Shown here in pieces: positions 57,726 through 64,000 of a stretch of DNA of 64,000 bases. The position numbers and the translations under genes were made by a program. This DNA is from a virus: positions 214,989 through 278,988 of IMG/VR virus record IMGVR_UViG_3300047322_001237; one strand, 5' to 3'. The notes beneath the pieces are model-generated. The model saw only the letters and a program-made list of their open reading frames with translations. It was not told where the DNA came from and did no database searches. Position 1 is the first letter of the stretch. Every line of letters begins with the position of its first letter.

Positions 57726-58754
57726 TCAGAGGCCGGACACCTTTCCCAAGAAGACACCTAATGCGAGGGTCCCGAAGCGATCGATGAAGGCGGCTGCCTT
57801 ATCGCTCTTAGATTTCGCAAGATACCCTTTCCACAGGAAGACGATCAAGACGACGAGAAGGAAGACGTAGAACCCTATAACCATCGGCACCCACACCGAA
57901 AGAGGCAAGTTTAGTGGCAGGGTAGAAGTTGATTTAATCGGGTTTGATGTTTGTGCGAAGGCTACCGAAATGGGACTCAGAGGGCTTCGGGAAATCGTAC
58001 TTACCAGTAAGAACAATGTGGTAAGGCATCCGACCAGCCCCGCTGCGAAACCGTCGATACCTCTGACAGCAATCGCTTCGCGGAAGCTGAGTAAGGAATA
58101 GTTGGCTTCGACAATTTCTTGCACGTTCGCACGCTTGGCCACTGAACGACGGTATCGATCAACACTCGTCGGAACTCGGTCCGTATGAGGAGCTTCCTCA
58201 GAAATCTCCCGCCTCAGTTCGTTCTGCTGTTGCGCATTTATGGCGCGCGTTTGAACAGCGCGAAACCCAACATAGTACGGATCTCGAGTTAGAGCGCGCG
58301 TCGACTTGCGGATGGCGTCGCCGGCATCGACGGGCAGCTGCGGCACCAGCTTAGACCAAAACGATTCGATTGCTTTAGCCAGCGAGATGTCTTCTGGATA
58401 ACCGGGAGTCATTGTCCTGTCAACAAATTCTTGGATCAAATTCTCCAACAACCCTCGTGGCGCGTAGGCAGAGCCATATCGCATCAGTTCGAGAAGGCGC
58501 GCAGGAAGGTGTAATGCCAGTATGCACTCGAAGGCGAGTCTTAACGATTGACGATCCAGATCCGTACGATTTTCCTCGAGAACCATGTCGACGGCCTGCC
58601 GTACCGGTATAGATTCCAGTACCTTGAGAGATGGAGGGAAGTCGTGAGGATAGAAGAACTCCAACGCGCGTAATACGCTGACTCGGAGGCGTTCTTCTCG
58701 ACTCAGAAGTAACCAATCCGCACTTAGTTTCGCTTCCGGATCAACTTCGACCAT
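57726..58754 (-). CDS. Membrane protein moron, 342 aa
   Basis: ATG 58754. Residues 1-~225 are soluble and helical. Two transmembrane helices follow (GFAAGLVGCLTTLFLLVSTI near 235-255; WVPMVIGFYVFLLVVLIVFL near 287-307), with a loop between them and a short C-terminal helix (RFGTLALGVFLGKVSGL). No enzyme motif. It lies between two near-identical hairpins, is less GC-rich than neighbouring phage genes and separates the terminase from a plus-strand unit, so it looks inserted. Possibly a host-interaction or exclusion protein. Confidence 0.7.
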   Translation of the reverse strand: MVEVDPEAKLSADWLLLSREERLRVSVLRALEFFYPHDFPPSLKVLESIPVRQAVDMVLEENRTDLDRQSLRLAFECILALHLPARLLELMRYGSAYAPRGLLENLIQEFVDRTMTPGYPEDISLAKAIESFWSKLVPQLPVDAGDAIRKSTRALTRDPYYVGFRAVQTRAINAQQQNELRREISEEAPHTDRVPTSVDRYRRSVAKRANVQEIVEANYSLLSFREAIAVRGIDGFAAGLVGCLTTLFLLVSTISRSPLSPISVAFAQTSNPIKSTSTLPLNLPLSVWVPMVIGFYVFLLVVLIVFLWKGYLAKSKSDKAAAFIDRFGTLALGVFLGKVSGL

Positions 58755-58835
58755 TTGGAGCCTCGCGCGCTATTACTTTGGGGGGACTTAGAACGGACGA
58801 ACGTTTTTCGATTATAGGCGGCAGAACGTCACAGT

Positions 58836-58863
58836 GGCCAGAGCGGAATACCCCGCTCTGGCC
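58836..58863. terminator. Bidirectional hairpin, right copy flanking the moron
   Basis: GGCCAGAGCGG/CCGCTCTGGCC, then CTTATGCCCTTATGCCG (the tail motif twice). Serves the terminase gene ending at 58873. Confidence 0.85.
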
Positions 58864-58872
58864 CTTATGCCC

Positions 58873-61119
58873 TTATGCCGCCCTGAGGAAGCGGCGCTCG
58901 TATGCATTCATCGACATCGTCGGTGGACTGTCGCTGAAATGCCCGTGCAGGTTGTTGTAGTGCATCGGCATGTTCCGCCTGTTCGAGACACCGTCACGCA
59001 TGCGCTCGCGCTTCTTCTCCCGTGCGTTGTTGAGGAGCGTATCCAAACTGAAGATCTCACCCTGTTCCAACACGAGCTTGCGATCCAGCATGCGCAGTTG
59101 ATGTTCGAGGCGTTGCGAAATCCACTCGTTCGACTCCTTCGACAGCTGCTCGTAGAGGATCTCGATCTGCTCGCGGACCTGCTGCTGTTCCTGACGCGTT
59201 TGACGATCGATGATCTGCTCTTCCGTCGCCCCGCCCAACGCTGCGCCGATACGACGCTGGTCAATGCCGTAGAACGACAGCATCTTGCCTTTCGTCAGCA
59301 GCCAGTTGCTCAGCAGCCAGCCGATGACCATGTCGTCGTGTCCTCCCGCCGGGTGGTCGATACGACCGTTCTTCGATACCAGCGAGGTGATCTGATCGAT
59401 AAGCGTCTTGTCGTAGACGGCATGACAGCCGCGCTTGGCTGCGAGCTGGAGCGATTCGGAGTAGAGCAAGGTGCGCGACGTTGCGCCCATGCCGCCCGAG
59501 GTCGTGAAGCCAAACATCTTCTTGTAACGCACGTAGATGTCTGCCGGACGACGGCCCATCGGAACCTGGATCTCCTTGAAGCGATCCGGCATCTCGTCAT
59601 AATCCTGAACGACCTTATTGAACAGGCGCTCGAACGGATCGACTCCCATGGTCGGCAGCATCAGCAACAGATAGTCGAGCACCGTCGCGCCTGTGCTTCG
59701 ACGCTCGATGTTCGCCGTGAAGTTCGGGAAGCGGACAAACCAGGTGCAGAGCCATTCGCAGAAGGTGATGATGTTCGTCTCATTGAACGTCCCGGCCGCC
59801 ACCGTTTCCAGTGTCTCGATGTCTTCGAGATAGAGCGAGATGTCGTCGCCACCCGACGCCTCGGACGTATCCATGCCCATCACGAAACGGCCTTCGGCCA
59901 TGCGCTGCTCGATCTCCTCTTCCTCGATGTACCAGCGCGTGACGTAACCTTGCGGACTGATCTCCGTGTGCTTCACATCCTGCACGCTAGCGGTGATCTG
60001 CTTGAGGATCGCCGTCGGCAGCGGGTTGGTCAGCGAGCCGGCTGTCCACATGTTGAAGTAGTCTCGGTTTGCGTCGTCGCCGCTAGCCGTCGATGCTTCC
60101 AGCTTTTCGCGCAGCCACGCATCCGTTTTACCGAGCTGGCGATGGTTGAGGGTGATGTTCACGCGGTAGACGCCACCGCCTTCGCCGCGCGATGCTTTAC
60201 GAACCATGGATTCCAGCTCTTCCTGGTCCCGTGCATCAAAGAACTTTTCCGTCCACACAGCCGCTGCTTGCAGCAGTCCGTAGATGAACGATCCGTCCTT
60301 GTCGTCGATCTTGCCGGCCGTCGTCGTGAAGATCGTGCCGTAGTCGCCACCGTTCGCCTTCACCTTATCCACTGCCGCACCGGTTGCAGCAAGCGCCGAA
60401 CCGACCGCGATCTTGACGTTGGGCTGGAAGGGCGACTCGTCGATGTGCATGATCGGCGAGGTCAGACCGCGGCCGAGCTTGTACGCACCTTTCTCAGACG
60501 CCTGCGGCACGTGCGTCTTGTAGATGTTACCCATCGAGTTGATGGTGATGGCTTCGGTGTTGTTCGTGTCGACCTTCGGGTTTCGCTGGATTAGGTATGG
60601 CGGCAGCTCATCGATACACTTCTTCAGACGGTCGATGTTGGTCTTGCGAAGGATTTCGTCCTTCGTCAACAAGTTGATTTCCGTGTTCTGGCAGCGGAAG
60701 TTCATCAGCAGCGTCATCAACAAGTCGGTCGAGAGCGACTTACCCGTCTGACGAATCTGAATCAGGAACGTCATGACGTGGTTGAAGAAACACCAGAACA
60801 GCGCCACGTTGCCGCGGTTTGCTTCGAAAGGCGTCGAGCCACCGCCACCGATCGGCGGGACCCGCGCGATTTCGCGCATGAAATACCAGCAGTTGTTCTT
60901 GATCTCGACTGCGATGGCAGCCATTTCCTCGATGGTCAGATCAGGAGCGAATGGATCAACGCCCTGGAGCGCCGGGTTCAGGAGCGCGAGGCAAAAGGCG
61001 TTGTTTTTGATGCCCATCTTCCGATAGACAGAGGCCAGTCGGACGTAGCTTTGATTGCTGGTTCTTGTATCGATGATGGCGTTTGGATATTTGAGCCAGT
61101 CTTGTTCGAAGAGAATCAT
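58873..61119 (-). CDS. Large terminase subunit
   Basis: ATG 61119 (GAGAAAGAAA upstream), 748 residues. ATPase: Walker A RQTGKS (123-128), Walker B IMHIDE (223-228) and coupling motif TTTAG (~258). Nuclease: GMDTSEASGGDD (~430) and GGHDDMVIG (~590) supply acidic metal ligands of the RNase H-like fold. The C-terminal ~150 residues are a long Q/E-rich coiled coil. Length matches phiKZ gp25-type terminases. It packages the genome into procapsids docked on the phage nucleus. Adjacent virion genes follow upstream on the same strand. Confidence 0.93.
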   Translation of the reverse strand: MILFEQDWLKYPNAIIDTRTSNQSYVRLASVYRKMGIKNNAFCLALLNPALQGVDPFAPDLTIEEMAAIAVEIKNNCWYFMREIARVPPIGGGGSTPFEANRGNVALFWCFFNHVMTFLIQIRQTGKSLSTDLLMTLLMNFRCQNTEINLLTKDEILRKTNIDRLKKCIDELPPYLIQRNPKVDTNNTEAITINSMGNIYKTHVPQASEKGAYKLGRGLTSPIMHIDESPFQPNVKIAVGSALAATGAAVDKVKANGGDYGTIFTTTAGKIDDKDGSFIYGLLQAAAVWTEKFFDARDQEELESMVRKASRGEGGGVYRVNITLNHRQLGKTDAWLREKLEASTASGDDANRDYFNMWTAGSLTNPLPTAILKQITASVQDVKHTEISPQGYVTRWYIEEEEIEQRMAEGRFVMGMDTSEASGGDDISLYLEDIETLETVAAGTFNETNIITFCEWLCTWFVRFPNFTANIERRSTGATVLDYLLLMLPTMGVDPFERLFNKVVQDYDEMPDRFKEIQVPMGRRPADIYVRYKKMFGFTTSGGMGATSRTLLYSESLQLAAKRGCHAVYDKTLIDQITSLVSKNGRIDHPAGGHDDMVIGWLLSNWLLTKGKMLSFYGIDQRRIGAALGGATEEQIIDRQTRQEQQQVREQIEILYEQLSKESNEWISQRLEHQLRMLDRKLVLEQGEIFSLDTLLNNAREKKRERMRDGVSNRRNMPMHYNNLHGHFSDSPPTMSMNAYERRFLRAA

Positions 61120-61196
61120 TTTCTTTCTCGATGAACGACAACATGCCGTCCATCCCGCCCTCCCTTGTTTGGAAGGCGGGACAGACGACAGGTTGA

Positions 61197-62888
61197 TCAG
61201 TTCTGTTGTATTACGGGGATACCCGCGATGGAGAGTTGAAGGTCGTTTGCGCTGGTGCGCAGGAAGAACGTTACGAACAACGTGCTGTGGTTGGCGATCG
61301 GCACTGTGGACGTCTGAGACGAGTTCCACTGCGAGAGCAGACAGATGATCGGCGAGCTGCCGTCCGGCATCTGAATCGCGAAGTGCGTCGGCACCGGCAG
61401 GCTCGCTTCCTGGGCGAGATCGGTGAGCGGCAGGGTGTTGTAGTAGAACGCCTGCAACCAGTCCGCCTGCGATGCGTAGCCGCTCGTCAGGTTGATGGTG
61501 TAGTTGTTCGCTGCCAACATCGTGGTCGCTGCGAAGTTGCCCGGACCGAACGGCGGCTGCTGGCCCGGCTCGAACTGGACTTCCCACGGCGAGGTCTGCG
61601 TGCCCGGTGCGAGCAGCGTGATGGACACGGTCGAGGTGAACAGGTAGTTCGTGAAGCCCGCGTCGACCTTGTTCAACTGGACCTGACCTTCGATGTTCTG
61701 CTGGATGCCGTAGCCCAGCGGCTGGAAGGCAGGCGAGGCCGGCGAGAACGTAACCAGACTCGTGACATCCCACCAGCTGCTGCGATCGAGTTCGTACAGA
61801 TACCACTGCAGGCGGTAGCCGCTCACCGCGTCGATCCAGACCGGGAACGCGAAGAGCTTGAGCGTGTAGTCGCCGTCTTCGTTGATCGTGACCGCGCTGT
61901 ACTTGGACGTGATGAACTTGGAGTTGTTGACCGAGTTCGCGCCGTACACCGCCTCGTCCGAGGACAGGTTGTACTTGAGCACGAGGTCGAACTTCTCGCC
62001 CACCACCGTCGAGACGAAGCTGTCGAAGCCGAAGATTTGGAACTTGGTCCCGTCCACCGGCAGCGTCGCCGACGAGCCGTCGCTGTACTGCACCACGCCC
62101 ATCAGGTTCAGACCCGAGAGCAGGACGTTCACTGGGAACTGGATGAGCGTCGGATCGGACGTCGCCAAGAACGGGGAAAGCAGCTGGATGCCCGTCACGT
62201 ACTTCACGCCCGTGTCCGCCAGGCGGATGAACGAGGTGTTCTCGATCAGGAGTTGACGCTTCGAGACGACCATGCCGGAGCTCGAATACGCTACCGCAGT
62301 CACCGGGGTGCCGTCGGCAACCTGCACATTCGTGTAGCAGACGGGCACGGTCATCACCGAACCGGTCGAGCCGTCCGGGAAGGTTACGGTCTTGGGCGTC
62401 GTCGGGATCGCTTGATTGAGCAACTTGCCCGACTGATCGTAAAGCGCCGAGATGCAGTTGTTGTTGTCCGAGAAGTCCGAGCCCGTGAAGATCTTCACTG
62501 ACGCGGCTTCATCGCCCGGGAACCACAGACGTGCATCCACCGCCAGCGAATACGGAATCACGCTCGTGTCCAGATAGACGCGATAGGTATCAGCCTGGGT
62601 GCCCGGTCCGACACCCTGGAGCAGGTCGCCAGAGGTCATCACGGCATTGGGCGCCGTGGTGAGCGCCACCAGCGTCGGGATGTAGGTCACCGGATCGACG
62701 ATCGCCACGCGATACCAGTCGTTGGTCGTGTAGTCGCAGACGTAGTCATTGACCTTCGGGATATACATGTTGCTGCCGGACTGGCCCTGATAGACGGACT
62801 GAAGCGCCCAGATCTGCCACAGCCCATTCGGGTTGTAGATCGGGACGCCTCCGTCGGTGCCGGTCGGCAGGTTGACTGCGTCAGCCAT
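61197..62888 (-). CDS. Virion structural protein candidate, 563 aa
   Basis: ATG 62888 with GGAGTCGTCA upstream (an in-frame ATG at 62900 is less well placed). Beta-rich throughout with T/V/S/N-rich strands and repeated Ig-like character (GLWQIWALQSVYQGQSGSNM, YRVYLDTSVIPYSLAVDARL, LSIAGIPVIQQN at the end). Such composition is typical of tail or decoration proteins. Placed just upstream of terminase, as virion genes are in phiKZ. Confidence 0.65.
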   Translation of the reverse strand: MADAVNLPTGTDGGVPIYNPNGLWQIWALQSVYQGQSGSNMYIPKVNDYVCDYTTNDWYRVAIVDPVTYIPTLVALTTAPNAVMTSGDLLQGVGPGTQADTYRVYLDTSVIPYSLAVDARLWFPGDEAASVKIFTGSDFSDNNNCISALYDQSGKLLNQAIPTTPKTVTFPDGSTGSVMTVPVCYTNVQVADGTPVTAVAYSSSGMVVSKRQLLIENTSFIRLADTGVKYVTGIQLLSPFLATSDPTLIQFPVNVLLSGLNLMGVVQYSDGSSATLPVDGTKFQIFGFDSFVSTVVGEKFDLVLKYNLSSDEAVYGANSVNNSKFITSKYSAVTINEDGDYTLKLFAFPVWIDAVSGYRLQWYLYELDRSSWWDVTSLVTFSPASPAFQPLGYGIQQNIEGQVQLNKVDAGFTNYLFTSTVSITLLAPGTQTSPWEVQFEPGQQPPFGPGNFAATTMLAANNYTINLTSGYASQADWLQAFYYNTLPLTDLAQEASLPVPTHFAIQMPDGSSPIICLLSQWNSSQTSTVPIANHSTLFVTFFLRTSANDLQLSIAGIPVIQQN

Positions 62889-62912
62889 TGACGACTCCAA
62901 AGAGGGAAAGAA

Positions 62913-64000
62913 TTAGCTGCTGCTGATCGCGCTGGCGCTGTTGATGCTGGCGATCGAGACGAAGTTGTTTAGCTGCACCAGACCGTTCAGGTAGATGCGG
63001 ATGACGTGATTCAGGAAGTTGTAGGCGTACAGGTCGAGCGAGATCGTGACCGTCAGGTTGTGCGGACGGATCGTGACGAAGTTCGAATCGGGTTGGTTCG
63101 CCGGTTGCGTCGGGTCGTACGCCAGCAAGTACTCGTACGGTGCGCAGACTTGCTTCACATACGCGTCGTTGTAGAACTGCTTCAACGGCGTTTCGTCGAT
63201 GATGCCGAGAAGAAGGTCGTAGATGATCTTGCAGCAGAACGGACTGAAAATCGGATACAGCGCCGTGATCGTGTCCGGCCCACTCGCCTTGGGGAGCGGA
63301 TAGTACAAGGTCATGTAATCTTCCACGGCCTTGTCGATAGCAACCGCCTTGTCCAAATACTCGTACGTGTCTTCGTTGGTCACGCCAAGCATCGGCACCA
63401 CCACCTTCTCGATTTGGTACGGCAGGCCGTTGATGGTTTGCGGTCCCAGCACATCCGCCGAGTTCTCTGCGAACTTAAGCGCGGTCTTCGGAAAGACACC
63501 ACCGCCCATGACGATCCGGGTTACGTCGTCGTCCCGGATGTTGTAGCGGTTGTTGTTCGAGAGTAGACCGTACTGCACCCAGCCCGTTTCGCGGTAGCTG
63601 CGTTGCGTCAGGTCGCTGTTGCAGAATCCGCTCCATCGGATCGTGATCTGCTGCTGCTTGTCCTGAGGGAAGTCAAGCGCCGTAAGGTTGTTGATCATGA
63701 TCGTCGGAAACTGCATGACGTAGTCGAGATCCTGAATCATCGACCGGCCATTCACGAACACGTCGAGCTGTCCCATCGGAATCTGCATTGCGAAGAGCTG
63801 CAACACGTAGTTCCGGATACCTTCCTGCTGGATCTGGATCGGCAGGTAGCCTTCCTGCGGCTGGATGTACAGGGTGTAGGCGAGCATCACCTTATTGCTT
63901 CGCACGCACGTGTAGACCTTCGTCGGGTCCGTCGACCAAGTGAGCAGCGTCCCCACGACCGAGTACTGACTGCTGTCGGTCACGTCTTCCCAGGCATAGG
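62913..64000 (-). CDS. Virion structural protein candidate, truncated at window edge
   Basis: The frame stays open to base 64000 (upstream codons read YAWEDVTDSSQYSV), so the true start lies outside; at least 362 residues are visible. Beta-rich, with aromatic and Q/N-rich strands (YTLYIQPQEGYLPIQIQQEG, LDVFVNGRSMIQDLDYVMQF) and a C-terminal VTISLDLYAYNFLNHVIRIY. Co-directional with the 563-aa gene 24 bases away. Probably a tail or head component. Confidence 0.65.
   Translation of the reverse strand, partial: YAWEDVTDSSQYSVVGTLLTWSTDPTKVYTCVRSNKVMLAYTLYIQPQEGYLPIQIQQEGIRNYVLQLFAMQIPMGQLDVFVNGRSMIQDLDYVMQFPTIMINNLTALDFPQDKQQQITIRWSGFCNSDLTQRSYRETGWVQYGLLSNNNRYNIRDDDVTRIVMGGGVFPKTALKFAENSADVLGPQTINGLPYQIEKVVVPMLGVTNEDTYEYLDKAVAIDKAVEDYMTLYYPLPKASGPDTITALYPIFSPFCCKIIYDLLLGIIDETPLKQFYNDAYVKQVCAPYEYLLAYDPTQPANQPDSNFVTIRPHNLTVTISLDLYAYNFLNHVIRIYLNGLVQLNNFVSIASINSASAISSS

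Noticed and set aside
61120-61806. Upstream extension of the terminase frame
   Set aside because: It overlaps the structural gene at 61197-62888 and reads as low-quality sequence; ATG 61119 with a ribosome site gives the normal terminase N-terminus.
1-64000. CRISPR array
   Set aside because: No regularly spaced repeats were seen; the GCTGGAAAC copies are short and irregularly spaced.
1-64000. Integrase, transposase or insertion sequence
   Set aside because: No tyrosine or serine recombinase or DDE motif was recognised; maintenance by ParABS/Rep rather than integration fits the content better.

Overview
The window looks like about 64 kb of a phiKZ-type (nucleus-forming, Chimalliviridae-like) jumbo phage genome of a Burkholderiaceae host. 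It carries a plasmid-style replication and partition module. The phage identity rests on features readable from the sequence: split multi-subunit RNA polymerase beta/beta' genes (NADFDGDQ at 31.8 kb, HGGKG at 19.7 kb, a beta' zinc-binding/C-terminal segment at 17.6 kb), a PhuZ-like tubulin at 49.2-50.2 kb, a split family B DNA polymerase at 40.4-42.5 kb, a phiKZ-class large terminase at 58.9-61.1 kb, and a 655-residue chimallin candidate next to the beta' N-terminal gene, the neighbourhood of phiKZ gp54/gp55. The host is suggested by high GC, a Burkholderia-type H-NS-like protein and an orphan ImuA behind a perfect LexA box.

Layout. 0-3.8 kb: a truncated phage gene at the left edge, divergent from a small operon with a probable -1 frameshift and a macro-domain protein. 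3.8-8.7 kb: accessory genes (microprotein, H-NS-like, membrane protein, ligase domain, ImuA, candidate sRNA). 8.6-12.5 kb: replicon (parS-like repeats, operator, ParA, ParB, repeats, Rep-like protein). 12.5-15 kb: lipoprotein and small phage genes. 15-35.5 kb: core early/nuclear module, nearly all on the minus strand (SF2 helicase, RNAP beta' C-term, beta C-term, candidate import factor, candidate fifth RNAP subunit, SSB-like protein, Mre11/SbcD-like nuclease, RNAP beta' N-term, chimallin candidate). 35.5-36.4 kb: gene-free. 36.4-42.5 kb: small overlapping genes and the DNA polymerase. 42.7-47.4 kb: a secreted protein, then a minus-strand operon of small proteins. 47.4-49.2 kb: largely gene-free apart from an acyl carrier protein. 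49.2-53.6 kb: PhuZ, a zinc microprotein, a probable structural protein and a histone-H1-like/XRE fusion. 54-64 kb: a secreted protein, structural candidates, a membrane-protein moron between duplicated hairpins, terminase and virion proteins running off the right edge.

Two regulatory signals recur. One is yATATCACyaCCcTGA, read on the minus strand 22-108 bases before genes and resembling the phiKZ early promoter TATATTAC. The other is a GC-rich hairpin followed by (T)TATGCCG between transcription units, often serving both strands.

The most interesting inference is that a nucleus-building jumbo phage, a group known as strictly lytic, may persist as a partitioned episome: a jumbo phage-plasmid. 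Assignments by synteny to phiKZ genes (chimallin, gp68-like RNAP subunit, gp69-like importer) come from remembered gene order and were not tested by alignment.
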